A stretch of 64,000 nt of DNA from Eubacterium sulci ATCC 35585 (GTDB lineage Bacteria; Bacillota; Clostridia; Peptostreptococcales; Anaerovoracaceae). Below, piece after piece: positions 8,260-17,455 of this stretch. The notes under the pieces are model-generated. The model had not been told where the DNA came from, ran no database searches, and saw only the letters and a program-made list of their open reading frames with translations. The stretch spans positions 1,178,001 to 1,242,000 of the forward strand of contig CP012068.1 of assembly GCA_001189495.1 (NCBI GenBank). The letters run 5' to 3'. The first letter of the stretch is position 1, and every line of letters begins with the position of its first letter. A program made the translations under genes and the position numbers.

Positions 8260-8268
8260 GATTTCTCC

Positions 8269-8943
8269 TTAATAAAAAATACGCTCATCCTTGATTAGCT
8301 TCTTGTTTATATAAACAAATATGCCTATCAAAATTACCATTATTATCGTTGCAAAGACCGATACGACCGCCTCAAACGGCGTTCCAATAAGCTCAATCAA
8401 AAGTGACTCCTTACCAGGGCTTACCCCAATGAGTAGCCTATATATGACTTTTCTTATCGCATCTACATTTAGACTAATTGCCATCACAATCTGCATAAGC
8501 ACCGCTAGTGCAATGGCAACATTGTTTGTTCTTTTAAGCTTGCTTCTGCTACCGTTTTTTAGCAGATAAGCATAGCTAAAGATAGATGAAATTCCAAATA
8601 AGAAACATGCGATTGCGCTTATAGTCAGTATTTTCTTTGCTTTTCTCATTACCTCCACTTCTTTTTTCTCAAAGAGTGGATCATTAAACTTGCCGTTCTT
8701 TTCGTATACTTGGAATTCGCTTTTTAACGGTGAGTTGAGATATGAACAAATCTCACTAGAAAACTCTGTACCCGATGTCTTTGTGTTTAGGTTATATGTC
8801 ACCTGCGAATCATTAAAATGGTAGGTATAGGTTTCAGGCACTCTAAGAATAGCATTATAGCTAAAAATCACGATAAAAAACGAAATACTTACGGCAAGAA
8901 TAACATATAAAATATAATTAAGTTTTTTCAATATGCTCTCCAT
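8269..8943 (-). CDS. unknown membrane protein with four predicted transmembrane segments
   Basis: A 224-residue protein with four hydrophobic stretches (about 10-32, 104-126, 142-163 and 188-213) and a polar stretch of roughly 70 residues between the first and second, likely outside the cell. This layout resembles the DUF1461/TIGR01906 membrane proteins of Firmicutes but I see no motif that proves it. Ends are basic, fitting cytoplasmic placement. It starts after the hpt terminator and is followed closely by the DJ-1 gene, so the two may be transcribed together. Function unknown. Confidence 0.65.
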   Translation of the reverse strand: MESILKKLNYILYVILAVSISFFIVIFSYNAILRVPETYTYHFNDSQVTYNLNTKTSGTEFSSEICSYLNSPLKSEFQVYEKNGKFNDPLFEKKEVEVMRKAKKILTISAIACFLFGISSIFSYAYLLKNGSRSKLKRTNNVAIALAVLMQIVMAISLNVDAIRKVIYRLLIGVSPGKESLLIELIGTPFEAVVSVFATIIMVILIGIFVYINKKLIKDERIFY

Positions 8944-8950
8944 TCGTAAA

Positions 8951-8984
8951 CTAAAAAACAGAGGGCAGGAATTACCCTGACCTC
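8951..8984 (-). terminator. terminator after hpt
   Basis: On the minus strand GAGG-T-CAGG pairs with CCTG-C-CCTC (8961-8984, one T/C mismatch, 6-base loop) and is followed by TGTTTTTTAG. It lies just past the hpt stop at 8991. Confidence 0.7.
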
Positions 8985-8990
8985 CATTCC

Positions 8991-9524
8991 CTAACCTTCT
9001 AAGTAACTAATATATGGAAGATTTCTATACTTTTGGTCATAGTCGAGCCCATAACCAACCACAAACAAATCCTCGACCTCAAAACCAACATAGTCAGCCT
9101 CTACATCAGCTTTTCTTCTTGCTGGTTTATCTAGCAATGTGCAAATCTTAATTGTCTTTGGATTTCTTGCGGATATGTACTCCTTGAGATACTTGAGTGT
9201 TGTTCCAGTATCAACAATGTCCTCGATTATGATGATGTTTTTATCAAAGAGGTTCATTCCGATATCCTTAGTAATCTTAACGACACCGCTACTTGTTGTA
9301 GCTGAACCATAGCTGCTTGCTGCAACAAAGTCAATCTTAGTGTCTAGCTTAATTTCCTTCATGATATCAGCCATCCACATGATAGCGCCCTTAAGCGTAC
9401 CTATTAGGACAACCTCCTCACCCTTATAGTCTTTGTTTATCTGTTCGCCTATTTCCTTGGCTCTCTTAGTTATCTCTTTCTGTGTAAAGAGAACTGTTCC
9501 AATTGCATCCTGTTTTGCTTTCAT
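8991..9524 (-). CDS. hpt: hypoxanthine phosphoribosyltransferase
   Basis: A 177-residue phosphoribosyltransferase. The PRPP-binding loop IIIIEDIVDTGTTLKYL (about residues 97-113) is diagnostic, with KGAIMWMADIM, the flexible loop containing SSYG near residue 70, and the late VGYGLDYDQKYRNLPYI. It makes IMP (and usually GMP) from hypoxanthine or guanine and PRPP in the cytoplasm. GAGGAAGCT precedes ATG 9524, and a candidate promoter (GTGACA, 17 bases, TAAAAT on the minus strand, about 9565-9595) lies between it and engB. A terminator follows the stop. Confidence 0.95.
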   Translation of the reverse strand: MKAKQDAIGTVLFTQKEITKRAKEIGEQINKDYKGEEVVLIGTLKGAIMWMADIMKEIKLDTKIDFVAASSYGSATTSSGVVKITKDIGMNLFDKNIIIIEDIVDTGTTLKYLKEYISARNPKTIKICTLLDKPARRKADVEADYVGFEVEDLFVVGYGLDYDQKYRNLPYISYLEG

Positions 9525-9602
9525 AGCTTCCTCATTATATATATTTAAATAACATCTACGTCTACATATAATTTTATACTAAATGACTCAATATGTCACT
9601 AA

Positions 9603-10193
9603 CTATTCTATGCCAAGTTCCTCAGCAATATAGTCAAGTAACACATCATGTCCAGTCTTCTTGAGCGCAGAAACTGGAACAATCTTATCTTCCTTACCAA
9701 GGTTTAGACTCTTTCTGATTATCGATAGATTTTTCTGCTTCTGATTTCCGGATATTTTGTCTGCCTTTGTGGCACAAACAAGTCCATCAAGTCCATAACT
9801 TCTTAGGTATTCATACATCTGAACATCTAGTTTTGATGGCTCGTGTCTAATATCGACAAGCTGAACTACCCTCTTAAGGTTTTTTCTCTGTTTAAAGAAA
9901 TCATCCATCATTCTGTCCCAGTCAGCTGTAATACTCTTTGATACCTTAGCATAGCCATATCCAGGCAGGTCGACAAAGCGAAATGCATCGTTTATCAAAT
10001 AGAAGTTAATCGTCCTTGTTTTTCCTGGGTTTCCGCTGACCCTCGCCAGACTCTTCCTGTTTGTTAACAGGTTGAGCAGCGAGGATTTTCCTACATTTGA
10101 GCGCCCTACAAATGCTATTTCATCAAGACTTGCATCTGGATACTGATTTGGTCTTACTGCGACCGCTTCCAATTCTGACCTGATAATTCTCAT
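9603..10193 (-). CDS. ysxC: ribosome biogenesis GTPase YsxC/EngB
   Basis: A 196-residue small GTPase of the TrmE-Era-EngA-EngB class. Motifs in order: G1 GRSNVGKSSLLN (about residues 30-41), G2 region PGKTRTINFY, G3 DLPGYGYAKVS, G4 TKADKI and G5 SALKKTGHD. EngB acts late in 50S subunit assembly. Its start overlaps the last base of the lon stop, a spacing often seen for lon-engB in Firmicutes, so the two are translationally coupled. Length is typical and no motif is lost. Confidence 0.95.
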   Translation of the reverse strand: MRIIRSELEAVAVRPNQYPDASLDEIAFVGRSNVGKSSLLNLLTNRKSLARVSGNPGKTRTINFYLINDAFRFVDLPGYGYAKVSKSITADWDRMMDDFFKQRKNLKRVVQLVDIRHEPSKLDVQMYEYLRSYGLDGLVCATKADKISGNQKQKNLSIIRKSLNLGKEDKIVPVSALKKTGHDVLLDYIAEELGIE

Positions 10194-12604
10194 TACTTTT
10201 CTAACGCCTCCGGTAAGGCTTCCTTAGCATATTCTAGTCCCACAACCTTGAGGTTCTTTCTCACTGACTGTGGTATTTCCTCAAGATCCTTTACATTGTC
10301 CTTAGGAAGCAAAATAGTTCTTATTCCCGCTCTATAAGCAGCTAGAACCTTTTCTTTGATTCCGCCAACAGGAAGAACCTTTCCTGTCAGGGTAATCTCA
10401 CCTGTCATTGCAACATCCTTGCGTACAGCTACCTTTGTCAAAGCAGACACAACTGATGTAAACATAGTTACACCTGCTGATGGTCCATCCTTTGGCACAG
10501 CGCCCTCTGGAACGTGAATGTGAATATCTTTGTTCTTATAGAAGTCATCCTCAATATCAAATTCCTTTGCAATTGATCTGATATAGCTAAGCCCTGTCTT
10601 TGCAGATTCCTGCATTACATCTCCAAGTTTACCAGTCAAAGAAATCTTACCTGTTCCATCGAGAATCAAAGTCTCTATCGATAGCGTCTCGCCACCTACA
10701 GCTGTCCATGCCATACCGTTAACTACACCGATTTCTCCAGCTCCTTCGATAATATCGTATCTAAACTTTCTCTGTCCGAGATACTTATCAAGGTTTCTTG
10801 GAGTTACTGAGTATGTCTTCTTTCCGCGAGTTACTGTCTGCATAGCTGCCTTACGGCAAACATCTGCAATTCTTCTCTCTAGGTTTCTTACACCAGACTC
10901 TCTTGTATAGTAGTTTATTATATCTCTGATAGCCTTCTCTGAGATATTTAAGCTATTTCTACGTAGGCCATGTTCCTTTTCTTGCTTAGGAATTAGGTAT
11001 TTCTCAGAGATTTTTAGCTTCTCTTCCTCAGTATATCCGCTTACCTGGATAACCTCCATACGGTCTAGTAGAGGTCTTGGAATTGTGTCTAGCGAATTAG
11101 CTGTAGTTACGAATAGCACCTTTGATAAATCAAAAGGTATGTCTAGAAAGTGGTCTGTAAATGTCTTATTCTGCTCTGGATCAAGAACCTCTAGAAGTGC
11201 TGACGAAGGATCACCCTTATAATCCGCACCTAGCTTATCGATTTCATCAAAGAGGAATAATGGATTATTAACACCACTATCTTTGATACTTGTGATAATT
11301 CTTCCTGGAATTGCACCAATGTATGTACGTCTATGTCCACGAATCTCAGCTTCGTCTCTAACTCCACCAAGTGACATACGAATAAACTCTCTTCCTGTAG
11401 CCTTAGCAATCGATCTTGCAACTGATGTCTTTCCTGTTCCTGGAGGGCCTACTAGGCAGAGGATAGGGCCTTTGATTCCTTTTGATAAATGAATTACCGC
11501 TAGATACTCTAGCACCCTCTCCTTAACAGACTTCAGTCCGTAGTGATCCTGCTCAAGTGTCTTTTCGGCCTTTGCTATGTTAATGTTAACCTTAGATGCC
11601 TTATCCCACGGAAGCTCAATAATTGTCTCAACATAGTTTCTAATAACTGCACTCTCAGCAGATGATGGTGCCATCTTTGTAAATCGTTTGATTTCCTTGC
11701 GAACCTTAGCATCTATCTTCTCATCAAGTTTGAGTTCATCTAGTTTCTTTAGCCATTCATCAGCTTCTTCTATTGCGTTTTCTTCTTCGCCAAGCTCTTC
11801 CTGAATGACCTTCATTCTTTCCTTAAGGAAGTAGTCCTTCTGATTCTTATCGACATTTTCCTTAACTTTACGAGCAAGCTCCTTCTCAACAGCAGCAATC
11901 TCGATTTCCTCACTTACGATAACAAGCAAAACCTCAAGGCGGTGTACAAAAGGTGTAGCCTCAAGTATGCGCTGTTTCTTTGCAACAGGAAGTACTAGCT
12001 CATTAGCTATATTATCAACTAGTGCTGATGGATTTGTTTCTGAAAGCACTTTATCAATTGATTCCTCGTTAAGTCGCTCTGAGAGAGCAGCGTACTCGAT
12101 GAACTTCTCAGTTAGGATTCTAAGGTGTGCCTTTTCCTCAACATTGAGTACATCAGGATCAACCTCCTCGGGAAGCTCAAATACTGTGCAGGACATTAAA
12201 ACATCCTCACTAACCACTCTACTTAGCTTTGCTCTGCAAACTCCACTAACTAGAACTCTGACAGCATCGCCGTTGATCTTAAGCATCTGCTTAACCTTAA
12301 CGATACAGCCCATATCGTAAACATCAGAAAAAGTAGGAATCAAAACATTATCATCCTTCTGAGATGACACGAACATCATTCTGTCTCCCGCCATAGCCTT
12401 TTCCAATGCTCTTATTGATTTTTCTCTACCTATGTCAAAGTGAATAACTGTATTTGGGAAGATTGAAACTCCTCTAAGAGGAATGCAAGGATATACTTTC
12501 TCAACCTCATCTTCTTCCAAATCCATTATCACATCATTATCGTTTTCATATGTATCTATATTTTCAGCAAAGGTCTCTGCTGCAGTGTTTTTCTTGTCTT
12601 CCAT
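10193..12604 (-). CDS. lon: ATP-dependent protease Lon (LonA type)
   Basis: An 803-residue LonA protease: N-terminal substrate-binding LON domain (about residues 35-240), coiled linker, AAA+ module with Walker A GPPGTGKT and Walker B LFLFDEIDK, and a C-terminal Ser-Lys protease domain with the serine in PKDGPSAGVTM and lysine in GGIKEKVLAAY. It degrades damaged and regulatory proteins in the cytoplasm. The first 25 residues are an acidic extension before YPCIPLRG. AAGGAGAATTTT precedes ATG 12604. A hairpin lies between clpX and lon, so lon may be partly separated in expression. No CIRCE or CtsR site was recognised. Confidence 0.97.
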   Translation of the reverse strand: MEDKKNTAAETFAENIDTYENDNDVIMDLEEDEVEKVYPCIPLRGVSIFPNTVIHFDIGREKSIRALEKAMAGDRMMFVSSQKDDNVLIPTFSDVYDMGCIVKVKQMLKINGDAVRVLVSGVCRAKLSRVVSEDVLMSCTVFELPEEVDPDVLNVEEKAHLRILTEKFIEYAALSERLNEESIDKVLSETNPSALVDNIANELVLPVAKKQRILEATPFVHRLEVLLVIVSEEIEIAAVEKELARKVKENVDKNQKDYFLKERMKVIQEELGEEENAIEEADEWLKKLDELKLDEKIDAKVRKEIKRFTKMAPSSAESAVIRNYVETIIELPWDKASKVNINIAKAEKTLEQDHYGLKSVKERVLEYLAVIHLSKGIKGPILCLVGPPGTGKTSVARSIAKATGREFIRMSLGGVRDEAEIRGHRRTYIGAIPGRIITSIKDSGVNNPLFLFDEIDKLGADYKGDPSSALLEVLDPEQNKTFTDHFLDIPFDLSKVLFVTTANSLDTIPRPLLDRMEVIQVSGYTEEEKLKISEKYLIPKQEKEHGLRRNSLNISEKAIRDIINYYTRESGVRNLERRIADVCRKAAMQTVTRGKKTYSVTPRNLDKYLGQRKFRYDIIEGAGEIGVVNGMAWTAVGGETLSIETLILDGTGKISLTGKLGDVMQESAKTGLSYIRSIAKEFDIEDDFYKNKDIHIHVPEGAVPKDGPSAGVTMFTSVVSALTKVAVRKDVAMTGEITLTGKVLPVGGIKEKVLAAYRAGIRTILLPKDNVKDLEEIPQSVRKNLKVVGLEYAKEALPEALEK

Positions 12605-12620
12605 AAAATTCTCCTTTCTA

Positions 12621-12648
12621 ATAAATCAGGCGACAAAGAAGTCGCCTG
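12621..12648 (-). terminator. hairpin between clpX and lon, weak terminator or attenuator
   Basis: CAGGCGAC (12627-12634) pairs with GTCGCCTG (12641-12648) around a 6-base loop. On the minus strand it is followed by ATTTATTAG, a poor T-run, so read-through from clpX into lon is likely. Confidence 0.55.
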
Positions 12649-12663
12649 GAATTTTACGAGATT

Positions 12664-13917
12664 TTAGTCAATCATTTCTATCAGCTTAGGCTCATTACCA
12701 TTATTGACAGTTTCCTCTGTAACTATACATTTTGATACATTTTCGCGTGACGGAATCTCATACATAACCTCATTCATTATCTTCTCAAAGATACTTCTAA
12801 GACCACGCGCTCCCGTCTTTCTCTCTATCGCCTTGTGTGCAATAGCGTCTATTGCATCATCCGTCATCTCTAATTCGACGCCATCGAGCTCAAATAGCTT
12901 CTCGTACTGTTTAACAAGTGCATTCTTAGGCTCTGTCATAATCATCTTGAGAGCATCTACATCAAGCTCATCAAGAGTAACTATAACAGGAAGTCTACCA
13001 ATGAATTCTGGAATTAGACCAAACTTCAGTAAATCCTCTGGCTCAAGATGTACAAGTGCCTTTTCGGTTTCTACCTCAACTCCCTTTTCTCCAGAATTAA
13101 AACCTATAACTTTCTCGCCAAGTCTTCTCTGGATCATTACATTAAGTCCATCAAAGGCTCCGCCACATATAAACAGTATATTTGTTGTATCGAGCTGTAT
13201 AAACTCTTGGTGTGGATGCTTACGGCCTCCCTGTGGAGGGATATTTGCAACTGTGCCCTCTAAAATCTTTAAAAGTGCCTGCTGCACCCCTTCTCCGCTT
13301 ACATCCCTTGTAATAGATGGATTGTCCGATTTTCTGGCGATTTTATCAATCTCATCTATATATATAATGCCTCTTTCGGCTTTCTTTGTATCGTAATCAG
13401 CTGCCTGAAGAAGTCTCAGTAGAATATTCTCAACATCCTCTCCTACATAGCCTGCCTCTGTTAGCGCCGTAGCGTCTGCAATTGCAAATGGAACATCTAA
13501 TACCTTTGCAAGAGACTGAGCAATCAAAGTCTTACCAGAACCCGTAGGTCCAATCATAACGATGTTGCTCTTCTGTAGCTCTACCTCCGAATCATCTGCC
13601 TTTCCAAGCGCATTGATTCTCTTATAGTGATTATAAACTGCAACGGAAAGTGTCTTCTTTGCTCTATCCTGACCAACTACGTAATCCGATAGATACTCAA
13701 AAATCTCCTTTGGCTTTGGAAGCTCATCAAAAGATATATTTGAATCTCCACCGAAGACATCTTCCATTGGCATTTCATCTATCAATTCTGAACACATTTG
13801 TATACACTCATCACAAATGTATACTCCTGGTCCTGCTACTAAGCGCCTTACTTCGCTCTGTGGCTTTCCACAAAACGAGCAATGCAATTCGCCATTCTGT
13901 TCGTTTTTCTCTGTCAT
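12664..13917 (-). CDS. clpX: ClpX, ATPase subunit of ClpXP
   Basis: A 417-residue AAA+ unfoldase. The N-terminal C4 zinc-binding domain is intact (CSFCGKP and CDECIQMC), followed by Walker A GPTGSGKT, the pore loop GYVGEDVE, Walker [26 protein letters not shown] and the sensor region TGARGLRSI. The ClpP-contact loop lies near [11 protein letters not shown], where the usual IGF is present as VIGF. ClpX unfolds tagged substrates and feeds them to ClpP. It directly follows clpP (12 bases), in the order tig-clpP-clpX-lon that is common in Firmicutes. Confidence 0.97.
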   Translation of the reverse strand: MTEKNEQNGELHCSFCGKPQSEVRRLVAGPGVYICDECIQMCSELIDEMPMEDVFGGDSNISFDELPKPKEIFEYLSDYVVGQDRAKKTLSVAVYNHYKRINALGKADDSEVELQKSNIVMIGPTGSGKTLIAQSLAKVLDVPFAIADATALTEAGYVGEDVENILLRLLQAADYDTKKAERGIIYIDEIDKIARKSDNPSITRDVSGEGVQQALLKILEGTVANIPPQGGRKHPHQEFIQLDTTNILFICGGAFDGLNVMIQRRLGEKVIGFNSGEKGVEVETEKALVHLEPEDLLKFGLIPEFIGRLPVIVTLDELDVDALKMIMTEPKNALVKQYEKLFELDGVELEMTDDAIDAIAHKAIERKTGARGLRSIFEKIMNEVMYEIPSRENVSKCIVTEETVNNGNEPKLIEMID

Positions 13918-13929
13918 CTTTGTTCCTTA

Positions 13930-14508
13930 CTATCTCCTTATAACCTCATCAACAAGGCCGTATTGCTTTGCCTCATCAGCGGTCATAAAATTATCCCTAT
14001 CTGTGTCTTCTTCTACTTTCTCGAAGCTCTGACCTGTGTTTTCGCTAAGAATATTATTTAGCTTAGTCTTGGTCTTAGTTATCCAATCCGCATGGATTCT
14101 GATATCGCTTGCCTGACCTCTGGCTCCTCCAAGAGGTTGGTGTATCATAATCTCTGCATTTGGAAGGGCGAAACGCTTTCCCTTTGCTCCTGAAGAAAGA
14201 AGTACAGCTCCCATACTTGCAGCTAGCCCAACACAAATTGTTGAAACATCTGCCTTAATATAGTTCATGGTATCGAGTATAGCAAGTCCTGCTGTGACTG
14301 AACCACCTGGCGAGTTAATATAAAGGTTGATATCCTTTTCGCTATCTTCAGCATCGAGAAAGAGTAGTTGTGCTACTACAAGGTTAGCAACATGATCATC
14401 TATCTCGTCTCCGAGAAAGATGATTCTGTCCTTTAGCATTCTTGAGTATATATCGTAGCTTCTCTCGCCTCTACTTGTCTGTTCAATAACATAAGGTATC
14501 ATTGCCAT
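13930..14508 (-). CDS. clpP: ClpP protease subunit
   Basis: A 192-residue serine protease that forms the 14-subunit chamber of ClpXP. The triad is at the canonical places: Ser98 in GLAASMGA, His123 in MIHQPLGG and Asp172 in the TDRDN segment. The N-terminal axial loop begins [17 protein letters not shown]. Length and start match the family; ATG 14508 lies 2 bases after the tig stop, so translation is probably coupled to tig. The clpX gene follows after 12 bases. Confidence 0.97.
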   Translation of the reverse strand: MAMIPYVIEQTSRGERSYDIYSRMLKDRIIFLGDEIDDHVANLVVAQLLFLDAEDSEKDINLYINSPGGSVTAGLAILDTMNYIKADVSTICVGLAASMGAVLLSSGAKGKRFALPNAEIMIHQPLGGARGQASDIRIHADWITKTKTKLNNILSENTGQSFEKVEEDTDRDNFMTADEAKQYGLVDEVIRR

Positions 14509-14510
14509 TC

Positions 14511-15860
14511 TTATTTATCCTTTCCTTCTTCGGACTTCTCTTCAGCCTTCTTTGCCTCAAGGTCTTTTGCCTTAACCAAAGTGATCTTAGCTTCGTTGTA
14601 AAGCATATCCATAACCTTTGTCAAAGCGATGTCCTTACGGAAGAATGCTAGATTTTCTTCTCCAAGCATCTTCTTGATGTTCTCTGGATCTGTGTTGTAT
14701 GCTTCAGACATTCTCTGTAGTTCTTTATCTAGATCCTCGTCTGTAACTTCTACATTCTCAACGTCTCCGATAGATCTTAGAACGATTCTTGTAGCGACAC
14801 GCTTCTCAGCTTCTGGCTTAATCTCATTACGGAAATCATCTAGAGTTGAACCTGTGAACTGTAGGTACTGCTGGATGTTTAGTCCCTGGTATCTCATCTG
14901 CTGCTCAAGTTCCTGGATCATTCTATCCATCTCGTCAGCTACCATTGTTGCAGGAGCCTCAATCTTGTTGTTCTCATATACCTGAGCGATTACCTTATCC
15001 TTAGCTTCGTTCTCGCACTGTAGCTTAACTGACTCTAGGATTCTTGCTCTTGCATCATCTCTAAGCTCAGCAAGTGTATCAAACTCGCTTACATCCTTAG
15101 CAAATTCATCATCAAGCTCTGGTAGTTCCTCAAACTTAACTTCGTGAACTGTGCACTTGAATGTTGCTTCCTTACCAGCAAGCTCCTTGGCCTGATACTC
15201 TTCAGGGAATGTAACGACTACATCCTTAGATTCTCCAGCCTTAACACCAATTAACTGCTCTTCAAATCCTGGAATGAACATTCCTGATCCAATCTTTAGT
15301 TCCTGGTTCTCAGCTGTTCCTCCCTGGAACTGCTCATCACCAACGAACCCAGCGTAGTCAAGAATTACTGTATCTCCATTCTCAACAGGTCTATCTGCTA
15401 CAACCATACGTGAGTTTCTCTTACGCATAGCTTCGATATCTCTGTCAACGTCCTCTTCTGTAACCTCAGGGTCAACCTGTTCTACTTCAATTCCCTTGTA
15501 GTCCTTAACCTCAACTACTGGATAAACAGCAACATCGATTGTAACTGTTAGAGGCTTACCCTTACCAATCTCGCTGAAATCAGCCTGTGGTGAATCGATT
15601 ACCTCTAGGTCAAGCTCATTAAGTGCTTCTGGATAAGCTGTCTGGAATAGGTTGTTGATTGCATCCTCAAAGAACACTCCCTCTCCAAAGTGCTTTTCGA
15701 TAATGCTACGTGGAGCCTTACCCTTTCTAAATCCATCGATATTGAACTTATCCTTGCTATCCTGATATGCTTTTACAACAGCTGCTTCAAATTCCTCTGC
15801 TGTGAAGTCCATAGTGAATTTTGCTCTGTTGTTTTCCTTTGAAATTAATGTTGCTTTCAT
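14511..15860 (-). CDS. tig: trigger factor, ribosome-bound chaperone and prolyl isomerase
   Basis: A 449-residue trigger factor with the N-terminal ribosome-binding domain (signature [17 protein letters not shown] near residues 43-59), an FKBP-type domain ([17 protein letters not shown], about 160-240) and a long helical C-terminal domain ending in a lysine/glutamate-rich tail. It shelters new chains at the ribosome exit. Ribosome site TTGGAGGACG precedes ATG 15860 and a promoter lies about 65 bases upstream. First gene of the tig-clpP-clpX-lon-engB run. A second trigger-factor-like protein, anchored to the membrane, is coded at 40.6 kb. Confidence 0.96.
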   Translation of the reverse strand: MKATLISKENNRAKFTMDFTAEEFEAAVVKAYQDSKDKFNIDGFRKGKAPRSIIEKHFGEGVFFEDAINNLFQTAYPEALNELDLEVIDSPQADFSEIGKGKPLTVTIDVAVYPVVEVKDYKGIEVEQVDPEVTEEDVDRDIEAMRKRNSRMVVADRPVENGDTVILDYAGFVGDEQFQGGTAENQELKIGSGMFIPGFEEQLIGVKAGESKDVVVTFPEEYQAKELAGKEATFKCTVHEVKFEELPELDDEFAKDVSEFDTLAELRDDARARILESVKLQCENEAKDKVIAQVYENNKIEAPATMVADEMDRMIQELEQQMRYQGLNIQQYLQFTGSTLDDFRNEIKPEAEKRVATRIVLRSIGDVENVEVTDEDLDKELQRMSEAYNTDPENIKKMLGEENLAFFRKDIALTKVMDMLYNEAKITLVKAKDLEAKKAEEKSEEGKDK

Positions 15861-15924
15861 TTAAGTGCGTCCTCCAATATTACCATCATTATTATCTTAT
15901 AATATTTAACTAATTTAGCATTTT

Positions 15925-15953
15925 ATTTTATCATTTATGCGCCATAAAGTAAA
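15925..15953 (-). promoter_or_regulatory. promoter of the tig-clpP-clpX operon
   Basis: On the minus strand TTTACT (15948-15953) and TAAAAT (15925-15930) are separated by 17 bases, about 65 bases before the tig start. No heat-shock operator was recognised near it. Confidence 0.6.
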
Positions 15954-15976
15954 GGTTTATAAGCCATTTCACTCAA

Positions 15977-16609
15977 TTATACCCTATTTTTGTCGACTAA
16001 ATCCAAGCCTTGCTTGAATTTACTATGATTTTCTGGTGAAATTTTGAATTTATTTGATATATATTCCCCTAATTCCTTAAGTTCATCGTTTGAACCCGAA
16101 AAAAGTTCTATTTCTAATTCATTAATTTGCTTAGTTTTGCCCCTGCAGCTTATATTTCCATTATCTACAGAAAGCTCAAAAATTCCTGTACCCGTATCCA
16201 GTCTCACAGCCCTTCTCACAAAGCTCATTTCCATCATCAAAACAAGTTCCTTACCTAGGACCGCAGACTCAAGCTTCTCATAAATATCGCTTTCCGAAAA
16301 TACGCAGATATTTGGATTGTCAAAATGTCCTCTATCACTAAGTGGCACATTTATCTCCTCACGTGCGTGAAGTCCATCTATACTCACTCCGTCCCACTTG
16401 AGCGTAGCCATTAGCTTATCACCCTCTTCCCTGACCCTAAATACTATTCCTTTTGAACTAAGGCTAGCATCTTCGGTATCAAAGTAAGCAGCATGCATCT
16501 TGATAGTCTTCTCTGATCCAGGATCTGTCATAGCAAATATCCTTGCGTCGCTAAATATGGCTTCAGCCTCTGACGCATCGTTAAGTCTATATTTCAATTC
16601 TATTTCCAT
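15977..16609 (-). CDS. CYTH-domain protein (triphosphate tunnel metalloenzyme)
   Basis: A 210-residue CYTH protein. It opens with MEIELKYRL, containing the ExExK signature that starts the family, and shows the expected tunnel residues in FRVREEG, ATLKWDG, REEINV, ELSVDNG and NELEIELFSG. Members act on triphosphates (inorganic triphosphate, thiamine triphosphate) or bind polyphosphate; the exact substrate is unknown. A longer frame to 16777 exists, but ATG 16609 with GGAG nearby matches the family start and removes an overlap with the divergent deoC gene. Confidence 0.87.
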   Translation of the reverse strand: MEIELKYRLNDASEAEAIFSDARIFAMTDPGSEKTIKMHAAYFDTEDASLSSKGIVFRVREEGDKLMATLKWDGVSIDGLHAREEINVPLSDRGHFDNPNICVFSESDIYEKLESAVLGKELVLMMEMSFVRRAVRLDTGTGIFELSVDNGNISCRGKTKQINELEIELFSGSNDELKELGEYISNKFKISPENHSKFKQGLDLVDKNRV

Positions 16610-16634
16610 AGTAATCACTCCAAATCTACATCTA

Positions 16635-16651
16635 GCACATACATCATGTGC
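16635..16651. repeat. inverted repeat between the CYTH gene and deoC
   Basis: GCACAT and ATGTGC flank 5 bases (ACATC), a perfect 6-bp dyad in the intergenic stretch between two divergent genes. It could be an operator, but nothing else supports this. Confidence 0.4.
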
Positions 16652-16684
16652 CAAATTACTTATATCAGTGGATACCCTAAACAT

Positions 16685-16693
16685 GTTATAATA
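16685..16693 (+). promoter_or_regulatory. extended -10 promoter of deoC
   Basis: TGTTATAAT contains the TGn extension and a perfect TATAAT (16688-16693) 32 bases before the deoC start. No good -35 hexamer is seen, which fits an extended -10 promoter. Confidence 0.6.
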
Positions 16694-16725
16694 AATCAAA
16701 ACGAGTAATTGTTTAGGAGTCAAAT

Positions 16726-17397
16726 ATGAATTTAAACGAATATATCGATCACACCATCCTTTCCGCTGATGCAACAAGCATCAAAGTCAGCGAACTGTGC
16801 GATCAAGCCAAAAAATATGATTTCTACTGCGTATGTGTAAATCCTTGCTATATAAGCCTAGCAAAACAGTCACTTGAAGGCAGTAATGTAAAGATTGCTA
16901 CAGTAGTAGGCTTTCCTCTAGGAATGACCACTAGTAACAATAAGCTTGCAGAATGTATAGAAGCCATAGAAAATGGCGCATCCGAAATCGATATGGTCAT
17001 AAATATCGGTGAATTAAAGGCTAGTAACTACGATTATGTAAGTAAAGAAATTTACATACTTGCAAAAGCATGCCACGAAAAATCTGCCATACTCAAGGTT
17101 ATCATTGAAACTGCCCTACTTACAGAAGATGAAATCATCAAAGTCAGCGAAATCTGTTGCGAAAATAACGCAGACTTTATAAAGACATCAACTGGTTTTT
17201 CAACAAGAGGCGCAAATATACACGACATAGAAATAATCAAGGAAACCATCTTGCGTTTAGGCAAGAACCTAAAGATTAAAGCCTCTGGCGGAATTAGAGA
17301 CCTAGACTTTGCCCTTGCTCTAATAGATGCTGGTGCAGATAGACTAGGCACTAGCAGTGGTGTCAAAATCATACAAGAATATAGAGCAAGACAGTAA
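16726..17397 (+). CDS. deoC: deoxyribose-phosphate aldolase
   Basis: A 223-residue class I aldolase. It cleaves 2-deoxyribose-5-phosphate to glyceraldehyde-3-phosphate and acetaldehyde in deoxynucleoside breakdown. The Schiff-base lysine lies in the strand segment DFIKTSTGF (about residue 150), the second lysine in KIKASGGIRD, and VVGFPLG and EIDMVINIG are further family motifs. AGGAG precedes ATG 16726 by 7 bases. One of four plus-strand genes; it stands alone, without the deo operon partners, and ends at a two-way terminator shared with the LCP gene. Confidence 0.96.
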   Translation: MNLNEYIDHTILSADATSIKVSELCDQAKKYDFYCVCVNPCYISLAKQSLEGSNVKIATVVGFPLGMTTSNNKLAECIEAIENGASEIDMVINIGELKASNYDYVSKEIYILAKACHEKSAILKVIIETALLTEDEIIKVSEICCENNADFIKTSTGFSTRGANIHDIEIIKETILRLGKNLKIKASGGIRDLDFALALIDAGADRLGTSSGVKIIQEYRARQ

Positions 17398-17414
17398 ACT
17401 ATATAAGCTTATAA

Positions 17415-17446
17415 AAAAGAGATTAGGTATTCTCCTAATCTCTTTT
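17415..17446. terminator. two-way terminator between deoC and the LCP gene
   Basis: AAAAGAGATTAGG (17415-17427) pairs perfectly with CCTAATCTCTTTT (17434-17446) around a 6-base loop. A-run on one side and T-run on the other make it work for both convergent genes. Confidence 0.9.
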
Positions 17447-17455
17447 ATCATGCCT

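Noticed and set aside
12704-13396. 230-residue plus-strand frame opposite clpX
   Set aside because: Lies wholly antisense to a highly conserved gene, serine-rich composition typical of a reversed frame, no ribosome site.
15977-16777. Long form of the CYTH protein starting at 16777
   Set aside because: Adds 56 residues that overlap the divergent deoC gene and its promoter; the family motif begins at 16609.
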